Assembly (NCBI GenBank): GCA_910586025.1
Contig: CAJUIO010000026.1
Span: 1-40,116 of the forward strand
Length of the DNA stretch: 40,116 nt
Origin: an uncultured Lachnospiraceae bacterium
GTDB taxonomy: Bacteria > Bacillota > Clostridia > Lachnospirales > Lachnospiraceae
Direction of reading: 5' to 3'
Shown here piece after piece: positions 7,675 through 16,654 of the stretch. Positions within the stretch are counted from its first letter, which is position 1; the number at the start of each line of letters is the position of its first letter. The position numbers were made by a program, and so were the translations under genes. The notes beneath the pieces are model-generated. The model saw only the letters and a program-made list of their open reading frames with translations, had not been told where the DNA came from and made no database searches.

Positions 7675-8406
7675 GTGAAAATTATTTCCGGTGTTTACTG
7701 GGACAGGGGGAGAAGGAGTGAAAACCAGGATTCTCTTGTTCTGGAGCAGGTTTTTACACGAAGAGGGAGAGTGCTCCTTGCGGCGGTCAGTGACGGAATC
7801 GGGGGACTGGACGAGGGGGAAACGGCGAGCGGCTTTATCCTGGAAAAGCTGTTGGAAAGCTTTTATCATCAGATGGTATATCTGATCGGTCAGGGAAAGG
7901 GAGGGAAGGCATTGGAGCGATGTGTGCTGCGCTGCTTTTTTGAGACCAGCCAGATGCTGGGAAGGTATGCAAAAAGCCGCGAGATCAAGCTGGGGGCCAC
8001 GGTCTCCGTGCTGATAATCTGGAGGAGAAATTATCTGACGGCGCATCTGGGCGACAGTCGGATCTATCGGTTTACAGATCGAAAAGGAGTGCGCCAGATT
8101 ACAAGGGATCACTCGGACGGAGGCTGCGCTCTCACCAGGTGTCTCGGGAGCTTTCCTTACCAGCCTCCGGATCTGTGCCGGGGAAGGATTCGGGGAAAAA
8201 ACGGATTTCTTCTCTGTTCGGACGGCTTTTTTCATTTTCTTGAGAAAGGAATGCTGACGGAAATGCTTGGAATAGATGAGATAACAGATGAGGAGCAGAT
8301 TGAGAGGAGGCTGAGAGAGCTTGCGGGATATGGGATAAGAAGGGGAGAGGAGGATAACAGCTCCGCACTATACGTCTGCTGCGGTAAAAGGGGAAAATAT
8401 CCATGA
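7675..8406 (+). CDS. PP2C-family serine/threonine phosphatase
   Basis: The metal-dependent phosphatase fold is shown by R-S-E-N-Q-D (D19), the metal-binding S-D-G-I-G-G (D40), L-G-A-T-V-S-V, A-H-L-G-D-S-R-I-Y-R, L-C-S-D-G-F-F and the final E-E-D-N-S-S. These are the standard PP2C blocks in order, in about 243 residues, close to the single-domain PrpC/Stp type. It has no signal or membrane segment, so it acts in the cytoplasm. I chose GTG 7675 with AAAGGGGGAA upstream; an in-frame ATG at 7639 lacks a good site. It is followed after 25 bases by a Ser/Thr kinase, the probable partner and substrate, by analogy with prpC-prkC pairs. Confidence 0.93.
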   Translation: MKIISGVYWDRGRRSENQDSLVLEQVFTRRGRVLLAAVSDGIGGLDEGETASGFILEKLLESFYHQMVYLIGQGKGGKALERCVLRCFFETSQMLGRYAKSREIKLGATVSVLIIWRRNYLTAHLGDSRIYRFTDRKGVRQITRDHSDGGCALTRCLGSFPYQPPDLCRGRIRGKNGFLLCSDGFFHFLEKGMLTEMLGIDEITDEEQIERRLRELAGYGIRRGEEDNSSALYVCCGKRGKYP

Positions 8407-8431
8407 GGAAGACGGGAGGAGAAGAGGGTTA

Positions 8432-9769
8432 ATGAAACAGATATTGTGCAATAAGTATGAGATATTGAGGCCTATAGCGGAGGGGGGAATGGGCATTGTT
8501 TATTTGGTGAAGGATCTGCATCTGAATAAGCTTGCGGCGGTTAAGGTCAGTAAAAATCAGGGCAGATGCGGCGGGCGGGATGCGGCGCTCGGGGAGATGG
8601 AGGTATTAAAGCGTCTCTCACATCCGGCGCTTCCCTCTATTATAGATTTTTTTGAGGAGGGAGGAAACATCTGTCTTGTGATGGAATATATAGAGGGCAT
8701 CACGTTAGAACAGTATCTGAGAAAATTTACAAAGGCACAGGTTCATCAGGCCGTTCGGTGGGCCGTAGAGCTTACTGAGGTTCTGGGCTATCTTCACGGT
8801 CAGAATCCGCCTGTGATTTACCGGGATCTGAAGCCTGCCAATATTATGATCCGTCCGGACGGAAGGATCTGTCTGGTGGATTTTGGAGCCGCCTTTGTCA
8901 CGTCCTGCGGACAGGAGAGAGGGCAGCTTATGATGGGGACTGCGGGCTACAGTGCGCCGGAGCAGTGGCAGAGCGGAAATGCGGGGAAGACAAGCGATAT
9001 TTACGGTCTGGGAGCCGTGCTGCACGAAATGCTTACGGGGAGCTGTCCTCAAAAGCTTTTTGCCGAGAGAAGACCGGTGAGGGAGTACGACAGGAGTATT
9101 CCCAGAGAATTGGAAAAGACAGTGAGTATGTGCACCAGAAAGCGGCCCTGTGAGCGGTATCAGTCCATGGAGCGGCTCAGAAAGGCGCTTCTGGGTTATA
9201 GGAGACGGGGAAGGAGCAGGGAGAGCCTTTTTGGTATCAGGCAGGGGATTGCCAGGCTTCTGCTTGCTGCCGCAATAATCCGTTTGTTTCTGCCATTTTG
9301 TCAGGGAGTGAAGGCCAGTGAATTTCCCTTTCCCTATTTGACACAGCCATTGATGATCTTTGGCGCAGCGCTTTTGTACCGCCTGCTGTTTCTGAGAAAG
9401 CCGGAGAGGTGCAGGGTTCTGCTCAAGCAGGAAAAGAGCGTTTTTCTCACGGAAAAGAAATTTTCCGGCATATATGTGTCCGGTATTGTGCTTCTGCTTA
9501 TCTGGGGAGGTCTTCTCTTTCAGGATGAGGCGGGGCTTCGGGTGAGTGCGGAGGAAAAGACACAGGTTCTCTGGGTGGAAATGAGAGACGAGAAGAACCG
9601 CAAGCTGCTCCTCAGGGAGGGAACCGTATACCAGGCGGGAGAGAGCGTGCGCTTTGAGGTGCCCGCTGATCGGATGCCGGAGGGGGAGGTCGCATTGCGG
9701 CTCACTGCGCAGGACGAGGCGGGAGGGATTTACGAGAGCCGGATCTTTCTGGTGGAAAAGGAGAATTGA
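8432..9769 (+). CDS. Membrane Ser/Thr protein kinase without PASTA repeats
   Basis: The first 265 residues are a Hanks-type kinase: glycine loop A-E-G-G-M-G-I-V-Y, A-A-V-K (K38), Y-R-D-L-K-P-A-N-I-M (D132, N137), D-F-G (D150) and G-T-A-G-Y-S-A-P-E-Q-W. All key catalytic residues are present. The rest is unlike PrkC: three hydrophobic segments (about 270-290, 305-323 and 347-366) followed by a roughly 80-residue, beta-rich-looking tail that should lie outside the cell. There are no PASTA repeats. It forms an operon with the PP2C gene. The signal sensed and the targets are unknown. GGGAGGAGAAGAGGG precedes the start. Confidence 0.92.
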   Translation: MKQILCNKYEILRPIAEGGMGIVYLVKDLHLNKLAAVKVSKNQGRCGGRDAALGEMEVLKRLSHPALPSIIDFFEEGGNICLVMEYIEGITLEQYLRKFTKAQVHQAVRWAVELTEVLGYLHGQNPPVIYRDLKPANIMIRPDGRICLVDFGAAFVTSCGQERGQLMMGTAGYSAPEQWQSGNAGKTSDIYGLGAVLHEMLTGSCPQKLFAERRPVREYDRSIPRELEKTVSMCTRKRPCERYQSMERLRKALLGYRRRGRSRESLFGIRQGIARLLLAAAIIRLFLPFCQGVKASEFPFPYLTQPLMIFGAALLYRLLFLRKPERCRVLLKQEKSVFLTEKKFSGIYVSGIVLLLIWGGLLFQDEAGLRVSAEEKTQVLWVEMRDEKNRKLLLREGTVYQAGESVRFEVPADRMPEGEVALRLTAQDEAGGIYESRIFLVEKEN

Positions 9770-9770
9770 A

Positions 9771-9799
9771 TTGCCATTCCGCACTTCTTATACTATACT
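9771..9799 (+). promoter_or_regulatory. Sigma-A promoter for ispG-polC
   Basis: TTGCCA (9771-9776) and TATACT (9794-9799) are exactly 17 bases apart, immediately after the kinase stop codon. This suggests ispG and polC have their own start point and do not depend on read-through from the kinase genes. Confidence 0.7.
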
Positions 9800-9894
9800 G
9801 TAACTTATGATGACAGGGTCAGCGAGGCATGATCCCGGGAATTGAGAAGCGGAAAAAGCAGCCCGTCAGGGTGGATTTATTGCAGGAGGCGGTT

Positions 9895-10950
9895 ATGACA
9901 AGGGAGCGGACAAGAACAATAAAAATCGGAGACAGAATTATTGGCGGGGGGAACCCTATACTGATTCAATCCATGACAAATACGAGAACAGAGGATGTGC
10001 AGGCCACGGTGAGTCAGATAAAAGCGCTGGAAGCGGCAGGCTGTGAGATTATCCGCTGCACGGTGCCCACCATGGAAGCGGCCGGGGCGCTTGCGGAGAT
10101 TAAAAGGCAGATCAGCATACCTTTGGTTGCGGACATCCATTTCGATTATAGAATGGCCATTGCGGCAATAGAAAACGGAGCCGACAAGATCCGGATCAAT
10201 CCGGGTAATATAGGAGGACGGGATAAGGTGGAGGCCGTGGTGAAGGCGGCCAGGGAGAGAAATATTCCCATACGCGTGGGGGTGAACAGCGGCTCTCTGG
10301 AAAAGGAGCTGGTGGAGAAATACCGCGGGGTGACTGCGGAAGGAATCGTAGAGAGCGCACTTGACAAGGTTCATATGATAGAGGAATGTGATTATCAGAA
10401 CATGGTTATCAGCATTAAATCCTCGGACGTGATGATGTGCGTGAAGGCTCACGAGCTGCTGGCCGGCCGGAGTGACTATCCTCTGCATGTCGGGATCACG
10501 GAGGCAGGCACGCTGACCAGCGGAAATATAAAGTCGGCTATCGGTCTCGGACTGATTTTGAATCAGGGAATCGGGGATACCATCCGTGTGTCTCTGACAG
10601 GGGATCCGGTAGAGGAGATCAAGTCCGCAAAGCTGATTCTGCGCACATTGGGGCTCAGGGAGGGAGGCATCGAGGTGGTTTCCTGCCCTACCTGCGGCAG
10701 GACCAGAATTGACCTGATCCGTCTGGCCAATCAGGTGGAAACTTTGACTGCCGGATATGCGCTTAATATCAAGGTGGCGGTCATGGGATGTGTGGTGAAC
10801 GGACCGGGAGAGGCCAAGGAGGCGGATATCGGGATTGCCGGCGGGATCGGCGAGGGACTCCTGATCAAAAAGGGAGAAATCATAAAAAAGGTGCCGGAGG
10901 ATCAGCTTCTTGCGGTTTTGAAGGAAGAGCTGGATCACTGGAAGGATTAA
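9895..10950 (+). CDS. ispG: 4-hydroxy-3-methylbut-2-en-1-yl diphosphate synthase (flavodoxin-type, IspG/GcpE)
   Basis: This 4Fe-4S enzyme performs the penultimate MEP-pathway step, reducing the cyclic diphosphate MEcPP to HMBPP. Seen are N-P-I-L-I-Q-S-M-T-N-T, the barrel segment V-A-D-I-H-F-D-Y-R and R-I-N-P-G-N-I-G, plus the cluster cysteines in S-C-P-T-C-G-R-T and V-M-G-C-V-V-N-G-P-G-E-A. ATG 9895 is preferred because GCAGGAGG lies directly upstream; an earlier in-frame ATG at 9829 would add 22 non-conserved residues. It is 351 residues. It follows dxr in the same pathway and leads into polC after 18 bases. Confidence 0.97.
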   Translation: MTRERTRTIKIGDRIIGGGNPILIQSMTNTRTEDVQATVSQIKALEAAGCEIIRCTVPTMEAAGALAEIKRQISIPLVADIHFDYRMAIAAIENGADKIRINPGNIGGRDKVEAVVKAARERNIPIRVGVNSGSLEKELVEKYRGVTAEGIVESALDKVHMIEECDYQNMVISIKSSDVMMCVKAHELLAGRSDYPLHVGITEAGTLTSGNIKSAIGLGLILNQGIGDTIRVSLTGDPVEEIKSAKLILRTLGLREGGIEVVSCPTCGRTRIDLIRLANQVETLTAGYALNIKVAVMGCVVNGPGEAKEADIGIAGGIGEGLLIKKGEIIKKVPEDQLLAVLKEELDHWKD

Positions 10951-10968
10951 AGTGGCGGGAGGCCGGAA

Positions 10969-13900
10969 ATGGGAAAGCAGTTTTTTGATGTGTTTCCAAG
11001 CTTGAAGCTGGATAAGAAGAGTCAGGATTTGTTTGAGAGGGCGATGGTGGAAAAGGTATCCGCTACAAGGAGCAGGGATCTGATCCGGGTCACTTTTATC
11101 TGCGACCATCTGATTCAGAAGGAAAATGTCTTTCAGGTGGAGGAACAGATCAGGAAACAGTTTTTCGCAAATCATGCAGTCAGGGTAAAGCTCTATGAAC
11201 GCTTTCGGCTCTCCGGCCAGTATACGCCCGAAAAGCTGATGGATGTCTACCGGGACAGTATTCTTCTGGAGCTGAGAAATTACAGCCCTGTGGAGTATAA
11301 TTTGTTTAAGGGCTCTGATCTCGCCTATCCTTCCGACGGAGTGATGGAGCTTACCATTGAGGACACGGTGCCGGCAAGGGACAAGTCCGGCGAGCTGGTG
11401 AGAATTCTGGAAAAGATTCTGAATGAGCGCTGCGGCTTTCAGATCTGTGTTTCTCTCAAATATAAGGAAAAAAAGACGGGTAAGTATAAGGAAGAGGACG
11501 ACCTGAAGATTGCAGGACAGGTGGCGGAAATTACGGCGAGAGCAAGGGGGGCTGCGGCTTCCTTTGAGGAGACTGACACAGGCTCGAAGGATGCGGGCGG
11601 CGGAAACGGGCAGGATGGCAGAAAGGCAGCGCAAGAGAGGCAGACAGACTCAAAGCAGGCAAAAGGAACGCTGCGGGCGGGCGGCGCTTTGGAGAGAGGC
11701 GAGAAAAAGGGCTTCCGGAAGGGAGAGTTTGTGCGGCCCGTCAAGAGGTCCGATAATCCGGATGTGATCTATGGACGTGATTTCGAGGAGGATGCCATGC
11801 CCATAGAGGATATCATCGGCGAGATCGGCGAGGTGGTAATCCGGGGGAAGATCATACGCTTTGACAGCAGGGAGCTAAAGAACGAGAAGTCTCTTCTGAT
11901 GTTTGATCTGACAGATTTTACGGATACGATGACGATCAAGCTTTTTGCCCGGAATGATCAGGCGGATGAGATAAAGGCGGGACTTAAGGCGGGAAGCTTT
12001 GTGAAGCTGAAGGGGATCACCATGATCGACAGGTTTGACAATGAGCTGACCATCGGATCTCTCGCAGGAGTCAAAAGGATTCCTGATTTTACGGTTTCAA
12101 GGAATGATAACAGTGCGAGAAAGAGAGTGGAGCTTCACTGCCATACGAAGATGAGCGATATGGACGGTGTCTCCGAGGCCAAGGACATTGTGAAGAGAGC
12201 CTACAAGTGGGGTCATCCTGCCATTGCGATCACGGATCACGGAGTGGTGCAGTCCTTTCCGGATGCCAACCATGTGTGGGAGGATCTGTGGAAGGCGGAG
12301 AAGGCCAGGCGTAAGGAGGCTGGCGAGGCAGAGCCGGATAAGCAGGATTTCTTTAAGATTATTTACGGGATGGAGGCTTATCTGGTAGATGATCTGAAGG
12401 AAATCGTGACAGGAGACAAGGGTCAGGATTTTTCCTGTGATTTTGTGGTGTTTGATATAGAGACCACGGGATTTTCTCCGGTCAATAACAGGATCATCGA
12501 GATCGGGGCGGTCAAGGTGTCGGGAGGGGAGATTACGGACCGGTATTCGTCCTTTGTAAATCCTAAGGTGCCGATTCCTTTTGAGATCGAAAAGCTCACG
12601 GGAATCAATGACCAGATGGTATTGGATGCCCCTCCCATAGAGGAGATTCTTCCGGAGTTCCTTAAATTCTGCGAGGGAACGGTGCTGGTGGCCCACAATG
12701 CCGGGTTTGATATGAGCTTTATCATGGAAAATGCGGACAGGCTGGGAATCCGCAGGGAGTTTACCTATGTGGATACCGTGGGAATCGCCAGGATTCTCCT
12801 GCCCCATCAGGCAAAGCATACCCTGGATGCCGTGGCAAAGACTCTGGGAATTTCCCTGGAAAACCATCACAGGGCGGTGGACGATGCCGAGGCCACTGCG
12901 GAAATTTTTGTGAAGTTTATTCCTATGCTGGGGCAGACGGGGGCGGACACCCTTGCAAAGGTCAATGCCATGGGAGCGTCCAGCCCTGATATTGTGAAAA
13001 GACTTCCCAGCTACCATGCCATTATCCTTGCAAAAAATAATATAGGGAGGGAGAACCTGTATACTCTGGTCTCCGAGTCTCATATCACGTACTTTCGAAA
13101 GCAGCCCAGAGTTCCCAAGAGTCTTCTGATGAAGCACAGGGAGGGATTGATTCTGGGAAGCGCCTGTGAGGCGGGGGAGCTTTACCGGGCCCTGCTTGAC
13201 GGAAAATCCGACTCCGAGATTGCGAGAATTGTGAATTTTTACGATTACCTGGAGATTCAGCCTCTTGGAAATAATAAGTTTATGATTGAGTCGGACAGAA
13301 TCCCGGCAGTGCAGGATATGGAGGATATCAAAAATTTTAATAAAAGGATTGTGGAGCTGGGAGATCAGTTTGGAAAGCCTGTGGTCGCCACCTGTGACGT
13401 GCATTTTCTTGAACCGGAGGACGAGGTCTACCGCAGAATCATTATGGCGGGGAAGGGCTTTGACGATGCGGACCAGCAGGCTCCGCTCTATCTGCGCACT
13501 ACGGAAGAGATGCTGAAGGAGTTTGAATATTTAGGGAGTGACAAGGCGCAGGAGGTGGTTATTACCAACACGAACAGAATTGCGGACCGGATTGACGTGA
13601 TGTCTCCGGTAAGGCCGGACAAATGCCCGCCCGTGATTCCGGACAGCGACAAGACCCTGACGGATATCTGCTACAGTAAGGCACATGAGCTGTATGGGGA
13701 GGAACTGCCCCGGATCGTGGAGGAGAGGCTGAAAAAGGAACTGAATTCCATTATCAGCAACGGATTTGCGGTGATGTATATCATTGCCCAGAAGCTGGTG
13801 TGGAAGTCTGTGGAGGATGGGTATCTGGTTGGCTCACGCGGGTCCGTGGGATCCTCTCTCGTGGCCTTTATGGCCGGGATTACGGAGGTAAATTCCTTGA

Positions 13901-15519
13901 GCGCCCATTACCGGTGTGCAAAATGCCATTATTATGATTTTGATTCTCCGGAGATCAAAGCCAGGGCGGGAAATGCGGGCTGCGACCTGCCGGATAAGTA
14001 TTGTCCCGTGTGCGGGGAAAAGCTGGTGAAGGACGGCTTCGACATACCCTTTGAGACCTTCCTGGGATTTAAGGGAGACAAGGAGCCGGATATTGATCTC
14101 AATTTTTCCGGGGAATATCAGAGTAAGGCGCACAAGTACACGGAGGTTATTTTCGGAGCCGGGCAGACCTATCGCGCGGGAACAATCGGCACTCTGGCCG
14201 ACAAGACAGCCTACGGCTATGTGAAGAATTATTATGAGGAACGGGGCAGAAGGAAGAGGGGGTGTGAGATTAACAGGATCGTGCTCGGATGCACGGGCGT
14301 GAGGCGCAGTACGGGCCAGCATCCGGGGGGAATCATCGTGCTTCCCGTGGGGGAGGATATCAATTCCTTTACACCGGTGCAGCATCCCGCCAACGATATG
14401 ACCACGGATATTGTGACAACGCATTTTGACTATCACTCCATTGACCATAATCTGCTCAAGCTGGATATACTGGGACACGATGATCCTACCATGATCCGAA
14501 TGCTGCAGGATCTGACCGGAATTGATCCCACCACGATTCCGCTGGATGATACACAGGTTATGTCTCTGTTCCAGAACACATCCGCCCTTGGAATTACGCC
14601 GGATCAGATTGACGGATGTCCGGTGGGATCTTTGGGAGTTCCCGAGTTTGGAACGGACTTCGTAATCCAGATGCTTTTGGACACAAAACCGCAGAGCCTC
14701 TCCGACCTGATCCGGATCTCGGGGCTGGGTCATGGAACAGACGTGTGGCTTGGCAATGCCCAGACGCTGATTCTGGAGGGAACTGCGGATATCTCCTCGT
14801 GTATCTGCTGCCGTGACGATATCATGATTTACCTGATCAGCAAGGGGGTGGACAGCGCACTGTCTTTCACCATCATGGAGAGCGTGCGTAAGGGCAAAGG
14901 CCTTAAGCCGGAGTGGGAGAAGGCCATGAAGGAGAAAGGGGTGCCCGACTGGTATATCTGGTCCTGCAAGAAGATCAAATACATGTTCCCCAAGGCCCAT
15001 GCGGCTGCCTATGTTATGATGGCCTGGCGCATCGCCTACTGTAAGATCAATCATCCGCTGGCCTATTATGCGTCTTTCTTTTCCATCCGGGCCAAGGCCT
15101 TCTCCTATGAAATTATGTGCCAGGGGCAGCAGCATCTGGAAAACATGTTGGCGGAATACAAAAGCAGGGGGGACAGTCTTTCTCAGAAGGAGCAGGCATC
15201 CCTGCGGGATATGAAGATTGTGCAGGAGATGTATGCGAGGGGCTTTGATTTCACGCCGATTGACATTTTCAAGGCCCATTCCAGAAATTTTCAGATTATT
15301 GACGGTAAGCTGATGCCATCCTTAAACAGCATTGACGGTCTGGGGGAGACGGCAGCTGACGCTATCGTGGAGGCGGCAAAGGACGGTCCCTTCCTCTCAA
15401 AGGATGATCTGCGGCAGAGGACCAAGGTTTCCAAGACGGTGATTGACCTGATGGACAGCCTGAATCTGCTGGGCAAGCTGCCTGAATCAAATCAGATCAG
15501 TCTGTTTGATTTTGTGTGA
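10969..15519 (+). CDS. polC: DNA polymerase III alpha subunit, PolC type
   Basis: This is the main replicative polymerase of Firmicutes, 1516 residues. In order it has N-terminal domains (about 1-270, with a low-complexity Gly/Lys/Glu linker near 190-250), an OB-fold (about 280-370), and a PHP domain (R-V-E-L-H-C-H-T-K-M-S-D-M-D near residue 385) split by a proofreading exonuclease (F-D-I-E-T-T-G, D496 and E498). It continues with a zinc-binding C-x2-C...C-x2-C (about 983-1020) and the palm motif P-D-I-D-L-N-F with D1041 and D1043. The length is slightly above the usual 1430-1470 because of the linker. It is cotranscribed with ispG. Confidence 0.99.
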   Translation: MGKQFFDVFPSLKLDKKSQDLFERAMVEKVSATRSRDLIRVTFICDHLIQKENVFQVEEQIRKQFFANHAVRVKLYERFRLSGQYTPEKLMDVYRDSILLELRNYSPVEYNLFKGSDLAYPSDGVMELTIEDTVPARDKSGELVRILEKILNERCGFQICVSLKYKEKKTGKYKEEDDLKIAGQVAEITARARGAAASFEETDTGSKDAGGGNGQDGRKAAQERQTDSKQAKGTLRAGGALERGEKKGFRKGEFVRPVKRSDNPDVIYGRDFEEDAMPIEDIIGEIGEVVIRGKIIRFDSRELKNEKSLLMFDLTDFTDTMTIKLFARNDQADEIKAGLKAGSFVKLKGITMIDRFDNELTIGSLAGVKRIPDFTVSRNDNSARKRVELHCHTKMSDMDGVSEAKDIVKRAYKWGHPAIAITDHGVVQSFPDANHVWEDLWKAEKARRKEAGEAEPDKQDFFKIIYGMEAYLVDDLKEIVTGDKGQDFSCDFVVFDIETTGFSPVNNRIIEIGAVKVSGGEITDRYSSFVNPKVPIPFEIEKLTGINDQMVLDAPPIEEILPEFLKFCEGTVLVAHNAGFDMSFIMENADRLGIRREFTYVDTVGIARILLPHQAKHTLDAVAKTLGISLENHHRAVDDAEATAEIFVKFIPMLGQTGADTLAKVNAMGASSPDIVKRLPSYHAIILAKNNIGRENLYTLVSESHITYFRKQPRVPKSLLMKHREGLILGSACEAGELYRALLDGKSDSEIARIVNFYDYLEIQPLGNNKFMIESDRIPAVQDMEDIKNFNKRIVELGDQFGKPVVATCDVHFLEPEDEVYRRIIMAGKGFDDADQQAPLYLRTTEEMLKEFEYLGSDKAQEVVITNTNRIADRIDVMSPVRPDKCPPVIPDSDKTLTDICYSKAHELYGEELPRIVEERLKKELNSIISNGFAVMYIIAQKLVWKSVEDGYLVGSRGSVGSSLVAFMAGITEVNSLSAHYRCAKCHYYDFDSPEIKARAGNAGCDLPDKYCPVCGEKLVKDGFDIPFETFLGFKGDKEPDIDLNFSGEYQSKAHKYTEVIFGAGQTYRAGTIGTLADKTAYGYVKNYYEERGRRKRGCEINRIVLGCTGVRRSTGQHPGGIIVLPVGEDINSFTPVQHPANDMTTDIVTTHFDYHSIDHNLLKLDILGHDDPTMIRMLQDLTGIDPTTIPLDDTQVMSLFQNTSALGITPDQIDGCPVGSLGVPEFGTDFVIQMLLDTKPQSLSDLIRISGLGHGTDVWLGNAQTLILEGTADISSCICCRDDIMIYLISKGVDSALSFTIMESVRKGKGLKPEWEKAMKEKGVPDWYIWSCKKIKYMFPKAHAAAYVMMAWRIAYCKINHPLAYYASFFSIRAKAFSYEIMCQGQQHLENMLAEYKSRGDSLSQKEQASLRDMKIVQEMYARGFDFTPIDIFKAHSRNFQIIDGKLMPSLNSIDGLGETAADAIVEAAKDGPFLSKDDLRQRTKVSKTVIDLMDSLNLLGKLPESNQISLFDFV

Positions 15520-15760
15520 TGATAGTGATGATGCTTCTTGGGGATCAAGGAGAGCTTCCGGTATGCTAACCTGTATGCAGTCTTTCGCCTGATGAGGTAT
15601 TTGATTACTCCAAAGATTCAATTTGCTACATTCCTCTTATGAATCGGAAGTAAATTACGATAAATATAGTATGATGTCAGGGGCAAAAGGTCATGCATCA
15701 CAACATCATAGTACAGTAAACCACATAAAAGATTTCTGCACCGGAAAGGGGGATGAGGAT

Positions 15761-16384
15761 ATGAATTTAGGATTTAACAGGGGATCTGGTTTCGGAGGAG
15801 CGGTCTTTGCGGGAAACTTTCCGATACTGCAGGCCGGTGTCATGAAGAGCACACAGGAAAAGCAGCAGCGCAGGGAGAAGGCCCAGGGACAGATCGAATT
15901 CTGGGAGAAGCAGAAAGAAAATCTGAAATCCATGGAGTGCTCCACTGTGGAAGAGATAGAGAGAAAGCTTGAGATGTTTCACACCTATGAGGATCAGGTG
16001 AAGGCGGCAAAGGCGGCTTACAATAACGAGCAGATGTTTCATGTGCTGGATGAGGCTTTCGAACAGGGAGAGAAGAACGCCGAAGCGGCAGAGAAGACGA
16101 AGCCCAAGACAGAGGAAGAAAGAAAAGAGGAAGTTGTGGAGGAAGCTCTTGGAACCGATGAGGAGAAAGGGGTTCTTACCGAGGTCATGGATGAAATCAT
16201 GGAGGAAGCTCTGGAGCAGCTTGACGAGATGACAGATATAGTTCAGGAGACAGAAGCGGCTCTTAAGGCGGACAAGGTACCGGAAGCGGGAGAACCGGAA
16301 GATATCGGAGCGGAGCTTTTGGAAGCGGAAGCTATGGGAGAGCTGGAAAAACAGATGTATAAGAGATTTGATGTACGGATATAG
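15761..16384 (+). CDS. Acidic coiled-coil protein of unknown function
   Basis: I do not recognise this 207-residue protein. The first 28 residues are Gly/Phe-rich and only mildly hydrophobic, not a clear signal peptide. Residues about 30-110 are charged and helical, with heptad-like spacing (Q-E-K-Q-Q-R-R-E-K-A-Q). The C-terminal half is strongly acidic (runs such as E-E-V-V-E-E-A-L and M-E-E-A-L-E-Q-L-D-E-M). No cysteine pairs or catalytic motifs are seen. ATG 15761 follows GGAAAGGGGGATGAGGAT; an in-frame start at 15623 would add an unlikely, differently composed extension. It stands alone between polC and the mntP riboswitch. It may be structural or a scaffold. Confidence 0.7.
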   Translation: MNLGFNRGSGFGGAVFAGNFPILQAGVMKSTQEKQQRREKAQGQIEFWEKQKENLKSMECSTVEEIERKLEMFHTYEDQVKAAKAAYNNEQMFHVLDEAFEQGEKNAEAAEKTKPKTEEERKEEVVEEALGTDEEKGVLTEVMDEIMEEALEQLDEMTDIVQETEAALKADKVPEAGEPEDIGAELLEAEAMGELEKQMYKRFDVRI

Positions 16385-16455
16385 GATGGAAAAATGTGGA
16401 GAAACCCTCTTGTCAAACGGAAAGTCCTGTGATAGAATTCAATGCATATCACACT

Positions 16456-16564
16456 CCAGGAGGGAGTAACCGGCATAGAGATATGTAGTATTATCGACAC
16501 GATGGCGCGCGGAATGACAAGCGATCCGTACGCCCGGTATTACTGTAAATGGTGAGACTCATGG
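16456..16564 (+). promoter_or_regulatory. yybP-ykoY manganese riboswitch aptamer
   Basis: The closing helix is CCAGGAG (16456-16462) with CTCATGG (16558-16564), six of seven positions paired. It is followed by the conserved GGAGTAAC loop strand and, opposite it, TGAGA just before the 3' strand. One arm is the CATAGAGATATG hairpin. The second arm pairs AGTATTATCG (16487-16496) with CGGTATTACT (16535-16544) and carries an internal loop beginning ACACGAT, above which GGCG/CGCC and CGGA/TCCG pair. This layout matches the Mn2+-sensing yybP-ykoY family, and the downstream gene is a manganese exporter, the family's typical target. Confidence 0.85.
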
Positions 16565-16599
16565 ACAGTCAGGGAAAGGCTGTCTTTGGGTCTTCTTTT
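16555..16599 (+). terminator. Riboswitch-controlled terminator upstream of mntP
   Basis: AGACTCATGGACAG (16555-16568) can pair with CTGTCTTTGGGTCT (16580-16593) at 13 of 14 positions, followed by TCTTTT. The left arm reuses the 3' strand of the aptamer closing helix, so the aptamer and terminator exclude each other. Manganese binding should therefore favour read-through into mntP. Confidence 0.8.
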
Positions 16600-16654
16600 A
16601 TGTGGGCGGAGGGCGTGAGCGAATGGCCGGTAGAATACGAAAGGAAGAATGATT

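Noticed and set aside
9877..11634. 585-codon minus-strand frame across ispG and polC
   Set aside because: It crosses two well-identified genes and their junction and has no recognisable domain.
12097..15279. Long minus-strand open frames opposite polC
   Set aside because: polC motifs are continuous on the plus strand over the whole region, so these are antisense shadows.
15623..15760. Upstream extension of the acidic protein from an earlier start
   Set aside because: The extra residues are of different composition and have no ribosome binding site; ATG 15761 has a good one.
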